A DNA stretch of 64,000 nucleotides from assembly GCF_003205295.1 (NCBI RefSeq), contig NZ_QJRP01000017.1, positions 56,050-120,049 of the forward strand, in the 5' to 3' direction. This stretch comes from Pseudomonas mosselii (GTDB lineage Bacteria; Pseudomonadota; Gammaproteobacteria; Pseudomonadales; Pseudomonadaceae). A program made the translations under genes and the position numbers. Below, in pieces: positions 40,792-52,680 of this stretch. Numbering within the stretch: the first letter of the stretch is position 1; each line of letters starts with the position of its first letter. The notes under the pieces are model-generated. The model did no database searches. It saw nothing but the letters and a program-made list of their open reading frames with translations, and was not told the DNA's origin.

Positions 40792-42555
40792 TCAGGCTGG
40801 GTTGAACTGCAGCGCTGCCAAGCGTGCGTAGAGTGGGCTTTGCTCGATCAATTGTCGATGGCTGCCGACTGCCGCCAGTCGGCCTTTGTCGATCACCGCG
40901 ATGCGATCGGCATGCTGCACCGTCGCCAGGCGGTGAGCGATGACCAGCGTGGTGCGCCCGGCCATCAACTGCGGCAACGCCTGCTGGACCAGGTGCTCGC
41001 TCTGCGCGTCCAGGGCACTGGTGGCCTCGTCCAGCAACAGGATCGGCGCATCCACCAGCAGCGCCCGGGCAATCGCCAGGCGCTGGCGCTGGCCGCCAGA
41101 CAAGCCCACGCCGCCCTCGCCCAGGAGCGTCTGGTAGCCCTGGGGCAACTGGGCGATGAATTCATCGGCATGAGCGCTGCGCGCCGCTGCCTCGATCTCG
41201 GCCAGGCTGGCGTCGGGCCGGCCGTAACGGATGTTGGCCTCGACCGTGCCACGGAACAGTGCCGGCTGTTGGGCCACCAGGGCGAACTGGCGGCGCAGCT
41301 CGGCAGGCTCAAGCCCGGTGATCGACCGGCCATCGAGCAGAATCGCGCCCTCCTGCGGGTCGTAGAAGCGCAGCAGCAGGTCGAACAGGGTCGACTTGCC
41401 GGCTCCCGACGGCCCGACCAGGGCCACGGTTTCGCCCGGGCGGATGTGCAGGCTCAGGCCATCGATGGCAGCGGCAGTGGGGCGTGACGGGTAGGCGAAG
41501 CGCACGTCGCACAGCTGGATGTCACCCGTGGCACGGCCCTGCGCCAGCCCCTGCGGTCGTGCCGGCGCCAGGATCGCCGCCTGCGCCGCCAGCAGCTCAG
41601 CGATGCGTTCGGCGGCACCGGCGGCCCGCTGCAGCTCACCGATCACCTCGCTCAGGGTGCCGAAGGCGCTGCCGACGATCAGGCTGTAGAACACGAAGGC
41701 GGCCAGCTCACCGCCGGAGATGCGTCCGGCGATCACGTCCATGCCGCCAACCCAGAGCATCACCCCCACCGCCCCAAGCACCAGCACGATCACCAGGGTA
41801 ATCAGCCAGGCGCGCTGGGCGATGCGCCGGCGCGCCACGCCGAACGCCGCCTCCACGGTCTCGGCAAAGCGCGCCTGATCATGCCCTTGATGGTTGTAGG
41901 CCTGCACCGTCTTGATCTGGCCGAGGGTCTCGGCAACATAGCTGCCCACGTCGGCCACCCGGTCCTGGCTCTGCCGCGACAGGCTGCGCACACGCCGCCC
42001 GAACAGCAGGATCGGCGCCAGCACCAGGGGCAAGGCCAGCACCACGATGCTGGTCAGCTTGGGGTTGGTGACGAACAGCAGGATCACCCCGCCCAGTACC
42101 ATCAGGGCGTTACGCAGGAACATCGACAGCGACGAGCCGATCACCGACTGCAGCAAGGTGGTGTCGGCGGTCAGCCGCGACTGGATCTCCGAACTGCGGT
42201 TGTCCTCGAAGAAGCCCGGGTGCAGGCCGATCAGGTGATCGAACACCGCCCGGCGAATATCGGCCACGCAGCGCTCGCCGATCCACGACACCAGATAGAA
42301 GCGGGCGAAGGTCCCCACCGCCAGTGCCAGCACCAGCAGCAGGAACAGGCCGATGGTCTGGTTGAGCTGGTGCGCCGACCCGGTCATGAAGCCCTGGTCG
42401 ACCAACAGGCGGATACCCTGCCCCATGGACAGGGTGATGGCGGCGGTGACCACCAGCGCCAGCAAGGCCAGCAGGGCCTGGCGGCGATAGGGGCGGACGA
42501 AACGCCAGCCCAGGTGCAGGGCGCGGCGCTGGCGGGGGGAGATCGGCTCGGGCAT
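40792..42555 (-). CDS. ABC exporter, fused membrane and ATPase domains
   Basis: 587 residues, an MsbA/LmrA-like half-transporter. Six membrane helices lie in about 20-310, followed by the ATPase with GPSGAGKST, LSGGQRQRLAIARAL, ILLLDEATSALD and the H-loop IAHRLATV. It probably acts as a homodimer. The substrate is unknown; multidrug or lipid export are both possible from the family alone. It stands alone between the chemoreceptor and a small gene. Confidence 0.93.
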   Translation of the reverse strand: MPEPISPRQRRALHLGWRFVRPYRRQALLALLALVVTAAITLSMGQGIRLLVDQGFMTGSAHQLNQTIGLFLLLVLALAVGTFARFYLVSWIGERCVADIRRAVFDHLIGLHPGFFEDNRSSEIQSRLTADTTLLQSVIGSSLSMFLRNALMVLGGVILLFVTNPKLTSIVVLALPLVLAPILLFGRRVRSLSRQSQDRVADVGSYVAETLGQIKTVQAYNHQGHDQARFAETVEAAFGVARRRIAQRAWLITLVIVLVLGAVGVMLWVGGMDVIAGRISGGELAAFVFYSLIVGSAFGTLSEVIGELQRAAGAAERIAELLAAQAAILAPARPQGLAQGRATGDIQLCDVRFAYPSRPTAAAIDGLSLHIRPGETVALVGPSGAGKSTLFDLLLRFYDPQEGAILLDGRSITGLEPAELRRQFALVAQQPALFRGTVEANIRYGRPDASLAEIEAAARSAHADEFIAQLPQGYQTLLGEGGVGLSGGQRQRLAIARALLVDAPILLLDEATSALDAQSEHLVQQALPQLMAGRTTLVIAHRLATVQHADRIAVIDKGRLAAVGSHRQLIEQSPLYARLAALQFNPA

Positions 42556-42803
42556 GGCAAACGTCGTTCTGTGCTCGGATTAGACCAAGACTACCACTCG
42601 TCGGCCTCATGCAACGCCTGGGAATGCGTCGCCGTCCCATGATCGAACAGGACAACAGTGACTATGCTCATTCGTTCTAACCTGTGTCTGGAGCTTTGTC
42701 GCGCTTTCTGTTGGACTGTTCCGGCATGACGCCGAAGAAACTGTCACAGACCAGTCACGGCGAAGCGCTACCTTGAGCTTGAACCTGAAAGAGGAGACAG
42801 GAC

Positions 42804-42977
42804 ATGAGCTTGCAGCACAGCACCGACACGCCCAAGACCCAGAACCGTCCGCAATCTCAGGTCTGCGGCTCGATCATCGATGCCCAGGGCCGCGAGATCC
42901 CGATCACCGAGCAGATGATCCAGAAGGCCTGCAAGGACCTGGAAGAGAGCCGGGTCAAGAAAGTCGCCAAGGCCTGA
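42804..42977 (+). CDS. Small conserved protein, 57 residues
   Basis: Opens MSLQHSTDTPKTQNRPQSQ, then VCGSIIDAQGREIPITEQMIQKACKDLEESRVKK. It has GAGGAG upstream and a strong terminator 18 nt past the stop, so it is a real single-gene unit. It resembles the small PA1571-type proteins of pseudomonads, by memory only. No membrane segment or known motif; function unknown. Confidence 0.8.
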   Translation: MSLQHSTDTPKTQNRPQSQVCGSIIDAQGREIPITEQMIQKACKDLEESRVKKVAKA

Positions 42978-42994
42978 CCCCCGAATTGCCTGCA

Positions 42995-43019
42995 ACCCGG
43001 CGCTTGCGCCGGGTTTTTA
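42995..43019 (+). terminator. Terminator of the 57-residue gene
   Basis: Stem ACCCGGCG/CGCCGGGT, loop CTTG, then five T (43014-43019 region). Its left flank lacks a matching A run, so it mainly serves the plus strand. Confidence 0.88.
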
Positions 43020-43030
43020 TTGGCCGGCCC

Positions 43031-44173
43031 TCAGGCCAGCACCGCCCCCAGTGCACTGACCAGTTGCGCCAGTTGCGGCGCCTCCCCACGTACACGCACT
43101 GCCAGCCCCTCGATCTCGCGCCTTACCGGGTAGTGCTTGCGCAGCAGATCGAACGCCGCACGCTGTTCGGCAGGATCTTCGCTCAGGCTGCGACGGAAAT
43201 CGGCATCGTCGCGACGAGGATCGTAGACCGCCCGGCACAGGGTGGCCAATGCCCACGCCGGATCCGCGCTCGGGTCAAACTCGATCTGCGCCAGACCCGG
43301 TGCCGGCAGCAGGTCGGCCAGGCTCACCTGCTCGGGCTCCCCGCGCCAGCGGCAGAAGGCCTGGTAGATCTGCGCCGTGCCCCGCTGCTTGCCGTCCAGG
43401 CTGTAGCCGGCGATATGCGGCGTGGCCAGGGTGCACAGGTCGGCCAGTTGCAGGTCCACCTGCGGCTCGCCCTCCCAGACGTCGAGCACCGCGTGCAGAT
43501 CCTCGCGATCCAGCAGCAGTTCGCGCAGGGCCGAGTTGTCCACCACCGGGCCGCGGCTGGCGTTGATCAGCCAGGCGCCGGCACGCAGGCGCGCCAGGCG
43601 CGGCTGGTCGAGCAGGTGCCAGGTCGGGTGCTCGCCGCCGCGTTGCAGTGGCGTGTGCAGGCTGATCACGTCGCACTGTTCGAGGATCGTCTGCAGGTCG
43701 ACGAAGTCGCCGCCCTCGCTCGCCTGGCGCACCGGGTCGCACACCAGCACCTTCCAGCCCAGTCCATGCAGTACCCGCACCAGGCGTGCGCCGACCTCGC
43801 CGGCGCCGACCACGCCATAGACCCGCTTGCCCAGGTCCACGCCTTCGAGTTCGGCCAGGGTCAGCAGGCTGCCCAGCACGTAGTCCACCACGCCGCGGGC
43901 GTTGCAGCCCGGTGCGCTGCTCCAGTGGATACCGGCCTGGGCGAAATATTCGAGGTCAAGGTGGTCGGTGCCGATGGTGCAGGTGCCGACAAAACGCACC
44001 CGGCTGCCTTCGAGCAGTTGCCGGTCGACGCGGGTCACCGAGCGCACCAGCAGCACGTCGGCGTCCTTGACGCAGGCGGCGTCGATGGCCCGGCCGGGGT
44101 AACGGCGGATCTCGCCGAAACCGGCGAAGAAGGCATCGAGCAGCGGGATATTCTCGTCGGCAACTATCAGCAT
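43031..44173 (-). CDS. pdxB: Erythronate-4-phosphate dehydrogenase PdxB
   Basis: 380 residues. An NAD-linked D-2-hydroxyacid dehydrogenase in the DXP-dependent pyridoxal phosphate pathway. It opens MLIVADENIPLLDAFF, has the Rossmann motif YGVVGAGEVGARLV, INASRGPVVD, LDVWEGEP and ATPHIAGYS (catalytic His), and carries the PdxB-specific C-terminal dimerisation domain. Complete. Confidence 0.96.
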   Translation of the reverse strand: MLIVADENIPLLDAFFAGFGEIRRYPGRAIDAACVKDADVLLVRSVTRVDRQLLEGSRVRFVGTCTIGTDHLDLEYFAQAGIHWSSAPGCNARGVVDYVLGSLLTLAELEGVDLGKRVYGVVGAGEVGARLVRVLHGLGWKVLVCDPVRQASEGGDFVDLQTILEQCDVISLHTPLQRGGEHPTWHLLDQPRLARLRAGAWLINASRGPVVDNSALRELLLDREDLHAVLDVWEGEPQVDLQLADLCTLATPHIAGYSLDGKQRGTAQIYQAFCRWRGEPEQVSLADLLPAPGLAQIEFDPSADPAWALATLCRAVYDPRRDDADFRRSLSEDPAEQRAAFDLLRKHYPVRREIEGLAVRVRGEAPQLAQLVSALGAVLA

Positions 44174-44220
44174 GGCGCTCTCCTGTCAGGGGAGCGCAGT
44201 GTAGCGCGATCGCAGCCGGC

Positions 44221-44463
44221 TCAGTCGGCCTTCTTGCGGATCCAGTACAGGTAGGTGCCGGCCTCTTCCTGCTGGCCAAGCAGCTCGTGGCCAAGGAAGA
44301 TGCAGAACTTGGGAATGTCGCGGCGGGTCGACGGATCGGTGGCGATCACCTTGAGCACGCCGCCGCCGGCCAGCTCGCGCACGTGCTTGTGCAGCATCAT
44401 CACCGGCTCCGGGCAGTTCAGGCCGGTGGCATCGAGGATCGCGTCGTGGGTGAAATCGGTCAT
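44221..44463 (-). CDS. tusA: Sulfur carrier protein TusA
   Basis: 80 residues. The persulfide-carrying Cys is in LDATGLNCPEPVMMLHKHV (motif CPEP). It relays sulfur from IscS for tRNA 2-thiouridine and other uses. The ATG at 44463 yields MTDFTHDAILDATG, matching the family length; a longer reading to 44499 is not needed. Confidence 0.95.
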   Translation of the reverse strand: MTDFTHDAILDATGLNCPEPVMMLHKHVRELAGGGVLKVIATDPSTRRDIPKFCIFLGHELLGQQEEAGTYLYWIRKKAD

Positions 44464-44530
44464 GTAGGGCTCCGCAAAATGATCGTCATTGTGGCGCATG
44501 AAGCGGGGCTGTCACAGCCCCGCGATGGCC

Positions 44531-45595
44531 TCAGCGCGGTTTCAGGTCCAGCCGGCGCAGGTGGCAGGTCACTTCCTCGCGGTCGTGATACAGCTGCTTG
44601 CAGGCGATCGACACCTTCACCTTGCGCGCCTTGAACCCGGCCTCGATGCGCTCGAGCAGCTTGCGCACCTCGGCATGGCGCTGCTTCATCGGCAGCTTCA
44701 GGTTGACCACTGCCTCGCGGCACAGCCCTTCGCCCAGCCAGGTCTCGATCAGCGAGGCGGTACGCGCCGGCTTCTCGACGATGTCGCAGACCATCCAGTC
44801 GACGGTCTGGCGGGGTTTCCAGGTGAAGCCGTCAGCCATCAGGTGGGTGACCAGGCCGGTGTCCATCAGGCTTTCGGCCATCGGCCCGTTGTCGATGGCG
44901 GTCACCAGCATGCCGCGCTTGACCAGCTGGTAGGTCCAGCCGCCGGGGGCGGCGCCCAGGTCGACGCCGGTCATGTCGTCGTTCAGGCGCTGGTCCCACT
45001 GCTCGCGGGGAATGAACTGGTGCCACGCCTCCTCGAGCTTGAGGGTCGAGCGGCTGGGGGCTTCGCGAGGGAACTTCAGGCGCGGGATGCCCATCGGCCA
45101 CAGCGCCGAGTTATCGGCCTCGGCCAGCCCCAGGAATACCCGCCGGCCACTGATGAAGGTCAGCAGCAGGCGTGGCCGCCGGGCATCGTCCACCAACCGT
45201 CCGGCCTTTTCCAAGGCCTTGCGCAGCGGCACCTCGAACTTGCGGCAGAACGTCGACAGCTCCTTGCCATCGTTGCTGTCGAGCACTTCCAGCCACAGGC
45301 TGCCGCACACCGGCAGCGCGGCCAGGTGCTCGAGCAGCACGCTGATGCGGTCGGTCTCCGGCAGCTCGACGTAGGTGCCGCGGGCCCACTGGCGCGGGAA
45401 GATCAGCTGCGAGAAGCGCAGCGTCTGCATCATGCGTTCGGCGCCACCGGGCTCGGTGCAGACGAACTCGGCGCAGGCGCTCTGCGGCTTGCCCTTGGCA
45501 TAGCCGGCCACGCCCAGGTGGGCGGCGTGTTCGCTGATTTCGGCGCAGACTTCGCCCTCGAAGCCGGGCCGGCAATGCATGAACAGGGTATTCAT
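44531..45595 (-). CDS. rlmM: 23S rRNA 2'-O-ribose methyltransferase RlmM
   Basis: 354 residues. Methylates C2498 of 23S rRNA. An N-terminal ferredoxin-like/THUMP part is followed by the Rossmann methyltransferase with the SAM motif GVDLGAAPGGWTYQL and VNLKLPMK bearing the catalytic Lys. Length and motifs are standard. Confidence 0.96.
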   Translation of the reverse strand: MNTLFMHCRPGFEGEVCAEISEHAAHLGVAGYAKGKPQSACAEFVCTEPGGAERMMQTLRFSQLIFPRQWARGTYVELPETDRISVLLEHLAALPVCGSLWLEVLDSNDGKELSTFCRKFEVPLRKALEKAGRLVDDARRPRLLLTFISGRRVFLGLAEADNSALWPMGIPRLKFPREAPSRSTLKLEEAWHQFIPREQWDQRLNDDMTGVDLGAAPGGWTYQLVKRGMLVTAIDNGPMAESLMDTGLVTHLMADGFTWKPRQTVDWMVCDIVEKPARTASLIETWLGEGLCREAVVNLKLPMKQRHAEVRKLLERIEAGFKARKVKVSIACKQLYHDREEVTCHLRRLDLKPR

Positions 45596-45729
45596 TTCTC
45601 ACTCCACATCACTGGCGCAGACGGCGCCAGGGCGGCGAATGATAAAGGAAGATCGGAACCGACGACACGCCCCATCGGTCCAGAAAAGGGTCAGGGCGGA
45701 CAAACCGGTCTAACCTGACTGTTCAGCCA

Positions 45730-45790
45730 GGTCCGTGCCGTGCGGACCGGTCCAGAGCGGTGACACCGGCGAGCGACCCGCAGTCGCCGG
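45730..45790 (+). promoter_or_regulatory. Two stem-loops in the acnA leader
   Basis: GGTCCG-7 nt-CGGACC (45730-45748) and CCGGCGA-11 nt-TCGCCGG (45766-45790) lie one after the other, 24-85 nt before the acnA start; the ribosome site AAGGAG follows. A regulatory role is only inferred. Confidence 0.4.
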
Positions 45791-45814
45791 GCACCGGAGC
45801 ACAAGGAGTTGTAA

Positions 45815-48556
<2,742 letters not shown>

Positions 48557-48590
48557 GGCTGGGCCCATCCCTTTCCAATTCAAGATTGCC

Positions 48591-48695
48591 GGGGGCGCGT
48601 TGCGCCCCTTTCGCGACACAAGGCCGCTCCTACAGGGGACCGCGCCGTCCTGTAGGAGCGGCCTTGTGTCGCGAAAGGACCGCAACGCGGTCCCG
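48591..48695. repeat. REP pair (class A) in reversed arrangement
   Basis: The same 20-nt arms as at 323, but here they point inward (GGCCGCTCCTACAGG then CCTGTAGGAGCGGCC) with the inner palindromes GGGGCGCGTTGCGCCCC and GGACCGCAACGCGGTCC outside. Three other class A pairs are arranged the other way round. Confidence 0.82.
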
Positions 48696-48789
48696 GCAAT
48701 ACCCGCCCATGCGCGCAAACAGCCACGTGTCCTGACAGCCATGGTGTAAGTCCTACCCTCCTCGGATTCACCGGCACTAAGGAAATGTC

Positions 48790-49566
48790 ATGCCCCTTCC
48801 CCACTGGATCGCCCTGCTCCTGCTCGCCCTCGGCTATGCGATCGCCCTGACCTACGGCAGCCTCGGCCTCGCCGCCCTGCCCGCCTTGCTTGCCCTGCTG
48901 TGCAGCGCTCTGCTCGCCCGCCGTCCGGTACGCTGGCAACAAAGCCTCGGCCATCTGCTGTTCGTCCTGCTCGCCATCGCCCTGGCCCTGCACTGGCTAC
49001 CCGGTTTCAACGGCGCCAAAGTGATCGACAAGGCCGTGCTCAGCGACGGCGCCGTGCCCTTCTCCCTGTACCTCAACCTGGACAAGCCCCTGATCGGCCT
49101 ATGGTTGCTGCTGGCTTGCCCGTGGCTGGTGATGCTGCGTCCGCGCGGCCTGCTGCCCGGCCTGGCACTGACCCTGCCATTGACCCTGCTCGCCTGCCTG
49201 GGCGGCGCCTGGGCACTGGGCATGGTCGCCTGGGCACCGAAATGGCCCGACCAGGCCTGGCTGTGGCTGCTGAACAACCTGCTGCTGGTGAGCCTGACCG
49301 AGGAACTGTTGTTCCGCGGCTATATCCAGGGCGGCCTGCAACGTCTGTTCAGGCATGAAGGGCTGGCGTTGCTGGTGGCCGCGCTGTTGTTCGGCCTCGC
49401 CCACCTGGCCGGTGGCTGGCAATGGTTCTACCTGGCCACCCTGGCCGGGGTGGGGTATGGTCTGGCCTATCGCCATGGCGGGCTGGCGGCGGCGGTGCTG
49501 TGCCACACCTGCGTCAACCTGGCGCACTTCGCGGCTTTCAGCTACCCGATGCTGGCCCCGAACTGA
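48790..49566 (+). CDS. CPBP family intramembrane metalloprotease
   Basis: 258 residues, about eight membrane helices. The CPBP/Rce1 motifs are present: TEELLFRGYIQG (EExxxR), FGLAHLAGG (FxxxH) and CHTCVNLAH near the end. Such enzymes act inside the membrane on prenylated proteins in eukaryotes and on peptides or bacteriocin-type substrates in bacteria; the substrate here is unknown. GGAAATGTC precedes the ATG. Confidence 0.9.
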   Translation: MPLPHWIALLLLALGYAIALTYGSLGLAALPALLALLCSALLARRPVRWQQSLGHLLFVLLAIALALHWLPGFNGAKVIDKAVLSDGAVPFSLYLNLDKPLIGLWLLLACPWLVMLRPRGLLPGLALTLPLTLLACLGGAWALGMVAWAPKWPDQAWLWLLNNLLLVSLTEELLFRGYIQGGLQRLFRHEGLALLVAALLFGLAHLAGGWQWFYLATLAGVGYGLAYRHGGLAAAVLCHTCVNLAHFAAFSYPMLAPN

Positions 49567-49709
49567 ACAATCGGTCATGATCAGACCTATTCGTCATCAT
49601 TTATAAAGAAAACTGCAATATTGGTGGCAACGGCTGCGATCAGGTGGGCTGCATTAGCTCAACCCGACTGATGGCACCTTGCCCCAGATCAAGCCAGTTA
49701 AATATTCAT

Positions 49710-49735
49710 TCAATAAAACCAGAGGCTTGCCGATA
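49710..49735 (+). promoter_or_regulatory. Candidate FliA (sigma-28) promoter of aer2
   Basis: TCAAT, 14 nt, then GCCGATA: the same layout as the cheV promoter, with one -35 mismatch. The -10 ends 31 nt before the aer2 ATG. Confidence 0.65.
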
Positions 49736-49766
49736 CCCGTCGAAAGCCTTGCGGATTGAACAGCCA

Positions 49767-51332
49767 ATGCGTAACAACCAGCCGATTACCCAGAGAGAAC
49801 GGACTTTCCCTGCCCAGCAGCGGTTGATCTCCACCACCAACGCCAAGGGCGTGATCACCTACTGCAACGATGCCTTCATCGAGATCAGCGGTTTTTCCCG
49901 CGAGGACCTGATGGGCGCGCCGCACAACCTGGTGCGCCACCCCGACGTGCCGCCGGCCGTGTTCGCCCACATGTGGCAGACCCTCAAGCAGGGCCTGCCG
50001 TGGATGGGCATCGTCAAGAACCGCTGCAAGTCGGGCGACCACTACTGGGTCAACGCCTACGTCACGCCGATCTTCGACAGCAACCAGGTGGTTGGCTACG
50101 AATCGGTGCGGGTCAAGCCCACCGCCGAGCAGATCCGCCGCGCCGAGGCGCTGTACCAGCGCATCAACCAAGGCCGCTCGGCCATCCCGAAACGTGACAA
50201 GTGGCTGCCGGTACTGCAGGACTGGCTGCCGTTCATCCTGGTCAGCCAGATCGGCTTCCTGATCGGCAACTGGCTCGGCCACTCCTGGGGCTTCGCCCTG
50301 GCCGCCGGCCTGTCGGTGCCGCTCGGCCTGCTCGGCCTGAGCTGGCAGCAGCGCGGCCTCAAGCGCCTGCTGCGCCTGGCCGAACAGACCACCTCCGACC
50401 CGCTGATCGCGCAGATGTACACCGACAGTCGCGGTGTCCAGGCACGCCTGGAAATGGCCATGCTCAGCCAGGACGCACGGATGAAGACCTGCCTGACCCG
50501 CCTGCAGGACAGCGCCGAGCAGCTCAGCGACCAGGCCCGCCAGTCCGATGCCCTGGCCCACCAGAGCTCCTCGGGCCTGGAGCGCCAGCGGGTGGAGACC
50601 GAGCAGGTCGCCGCCGCCGTCAACCAGATGGCCGCCACCACCCAGGAAGTGGCCAACCATGTCCAGCGCACCGCCGACGCCACCCAGGAAGCCAATCGCC
50701 TGACCAGCCAGGGCCGCAACATCGCCGGCGAGACCCGTGACGCCATCGAGCGGCTGTCCGCCGCCGTGGGCGAGACCGGGCTGACCGTCACCCAGCTGGC
50801 CAAGGACAGCGACGAGATCGGCGGCGTGGTCGATGTGATCAAGGGCATTGCCGACCAGACCAACCTGCTGGCGCTCAACGCCGCCATCGAAGCGGCGCGC
50901 GCCGGGGAGATGGGCCGTGGCTTTGCCGTGGTCGCCGACGAGGTCCGTCAGCTGGCCCAGCGTACCGCCGAATCCACCGGTCAGATCCACACCCTGATCG
51001 CCAAGCTGCAACAGACCGCCAACAATGCGGTGCAGACCATGGAGACTGGCCACCGCCAGGCCCAGGAAGGCGTCGAGCGGGTGATGGAGGCCGACCAGGC
51101 GCTGGTGGGCATCAGCGAGGCCGTGGCCAACATCACCGACATGGCGACCCAGATCGCCGCCGCCACCGAAGAGCAGAGCGCGGTGGCCGAGGAGATCAGC
51201 CGCAACATCAGCACCATCGCCGACCTGGCCGACCAAACCTCCGGCCAGGCCCAGCGCTCGGCGCTGCTCAGCGAAGAGCTGACCAGCACGGCGGGGACCC
51301 AGTACTCGCTGGTGGAGCGCTTCAACCGCTGA
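49767..51332 (+). CDS. aer2: Aerotaxis/energy-taxis receptor Aer2
   Basis: 521 residues. The N-terminal PAS domain (about 15-130: STTNAKGVITYCNDAFIEISGF...HNLVRHPDVPPAVFAHMW...YWVNAYVTPIFD) probably binds FAD, as in E. coli Aer. Two close membrane helices (about 155-200: FILVSQIGFLIGNWLGHSWGFALAAGL) lack a real periplasmic domain. The signalling tip is NLLALNAAIEAARAGEMGRGFAVVADEVRQLAQRTA. Adjacent to acnA, as in P. putida. The ATG at 49767 starts MRNNQPITQRER; upstream in-frame ATGs are less plausible. Confidence 0.93.
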   Translation: MRNNQPITQRERTFPAQQRLISTTNAKGVITYCNDAFIEISGFSREDLMGAPHNLVRHPDVPPAVFAHMWQTLKQGLPWMGIVKNRCKSGDHYWVNAYVTPIFDSNQVVGYESVRVKPTAEQIRRAEALYQRINQGRSAIPKRDKWLPVLQDWLPFILVSQIGFLIGNWLGHSWGFALAAGLSVPLGLLGLSWQQRGLKRLLRLAEQTTSDPLIAQMYTDSRGVQARLEMAMLSQDARMKTCLTRLQDSAEQLSDQARQSDALAHQSSSGLERQRVETEQVAAAVNQMAATTQEVANHVQRTADATQEANRLTSQGRNIAGETRDAIERLSAAVGETGLTVTQLAKDSDEIGGVVDVIKGIADQTNLLALNAAIEAARAGEMGRGFAVVADEVRQLAQRTAESTGQIHTLIAKLQQTANNAVQTMETGHRQAQEGVERVMEADQALVGISEAVANITDMATQIAAATEEQSAVAEEISRNISTIADLADQTSGQAQRSALLSEELTSTAGTQYSLVERFNR

Positions 51333-51346
51333 AATCGGTAGGCGTC

Positions 51347-51419
51347 ATCGCGGGGCCAGCCCGCTCCCACAAGTCCTGTGCATAGCGCCAGGCCAGTGGG
51401 AGCGGGCTGGCCCCGCGAT
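51347..51419. repeat. REP-type inverted repeat pair (class C variant)
   Basis: Arms ATCGCGGGGCCAGCCCGCTC and the inverse; AAG of other class C units is CAG here, with the matching change in the other arm, so pairing is kept. Confidence 0.85.
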
Positions 51420-51423
51420 GCTT

Positions 51424-52308
51424 TTACCAGTCGAGCCTCAGTCGGCTCTCGAAGTAACGCACCTCCCCCGTCAACGGATCCTCGAAGCGCAGACTGTGGG
51501 CCAGCAGCTTGAGCGGTCGCGCGTAATCATCCTGCTCGTTGAGCAACTGCGGATAGAACGGATCGTTGCAGATCCCCGCGCCCAATGCCGCCATATGCAC
51601 CCGCAACTGGTGGGTCTTGCCGGTAACCGGTGCCAGGCCATAGCGCCACAGCTCGCCATTCTTCTCCAGCACACAGGCATGGGTTTCGCTGTTGTCGGCT
51701 CCTTCCACTTCATGCATGCGGAAGAACGGCTCGCCATGCACCAGGCGGCTGCGGTGCACCAGCGGGTAGTCATGCTGCGGCATGGCCGCGGCGATGGCCT
51801 GGTAGTGCTTGTCGATGCGCCGCTCGGGGAACAGGCGCTGATAGGCGCCACGGCTTTGCGGGTTGGCGGAAAACAGCACCAGCCCGGCAGTATGCCGGTC
51901 GATGCGGTGCAGCGGCACCAGGTGCGGGTTGTCCAGGCGCCGGATCAGCCGGCGCAGCAGCGTCTGTTCGACGTACTCGCCGGTGGGCGTGACAGGCAGG
52001 AAGTGCGGCTTGTCCGCCACCACCAGATGCTCGTCGACATGCAGGATTGCTTCCTGCACCGGGATCACTTTTTCGTTGGGCACTTCACGGAAATAGTGCA
52101 AGCGCATGCCCCGCCGATAGTGCGTATCCGCCGCAATGGGCTGGCCATCGGCATTCAGCACCCGGCCCCGGGCGAAGCGGTCGAGCCATTGCTCACGGCC
52201 GATGCCCTTGAAATGATCGCACAGGCAGTCGAGCACGGTCGTCCAGTGCCCTGGGGGCAGGCATACGGTGCTGGCTTGCTGGCGGGCGGGGTCGAAAGGC
52301 ATGATCAT
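51424..52308 (-). CDS. RluA-family RNA pseudouridine synthase
   Basis: 294 residues. It has the catalytic motif HRIDRHTAGLVLFS (Asp) and GKTHQLRVHMAALG. The N-terminal part is short and lacks a typical S4 domain. The target uridine (rRNA or tRNA) cannot be read from the sequence. Start 52308 (ATG ATC ATG) is chosen; 52302 is equally possible. Confidence 0.88.
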   Translation of the reverse strand: MIMPFDPARQQASTVCLPPGHWTTVLDCLCDHFKGIGREQWLDRFARGRVLNADGQPIAADTHYRRGMRLHYFREVPNEKVIPVQEAILHVDEHLVVADKPHFLPVTPTGEYVEQTLLRRLIRRLDNPHLVPLHRIDRHTAGLVLFSANPQSRGAYQRLFPERRIDKHYQAIAAAMPQHDYPLVHRSRLVHGEPFFRMHEVEGADNSETHACVLEKNGELWRYGLAPVTGKTHQLRVHMAALGAGICNDPFYPQLLNEQDDYARPLKLLAHSLRFEDPLTGEVRYFESRLRLDW

Positions 52309-52355
52309 CAGGCTCGGTTTTGCAGGGGGCGGCATTATCCCCTACCCCACGCCCC

Positions 52356-52664
52356 TCAACCAGCCTCGCTGGCCAGCTCGCAACGCGCCTTGAGCCAGCG
52401 CAGCACCTGCACTGCGTCCCAGCGCCCCGGATCGTAGAGGGCATAGCTCAGGCCCTGGTAGCCCACCACGTCCAGCGGACGGTGGAAGCCGGCGCGCTGG
52501 AACAGCGCCTCGATCTCGGCGAAGCAGGTGTTGAAATGCACCTTGCCGAACGGCGTGCGTTCGTCGGTGACGATGCCGTCGAGGCGCAATTCCAGCACGG
52601 CCTCGCACACACGCTCGGGAGCCATGTGATTGACGCTGTACTTGAGTTGCTCGACATTGAGCAT
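52356..52664 (-). CDS. SOS-boxed hypothetical protein, 102 residues
   Basis: Opens MLNVEQLKYSVNHMAPERVCEAVLELRLDGIVTDERTPFGKVHFNTCFAEIEALFQRAGFHR. It looks like a small, mostly helical cytoplasmic protein; no known domain was recognised. GAGGTGA stands before the ATG. A perfect 16-nt SOS box lies 17-32 nt upstream, so LexA control is very likely. The part after the SOS box in the upstream DUF836 gene is separate. The function is unknown; a role in the DNA-damage response is inferred from the box alone. Confidence 0.82.
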   Translation of the reverse strand: MLNVEQLKYSVNHMAPERVCEAVLELRLDGIVTDERTPFGKVHFNTCFAEIEALFQRAGFHRPLDVVGYQGLSYALYDPGRWDAVQVLRWLKARCELASEAG

Positions 52665-52680
52665 GGCTTCACCTCGGATA

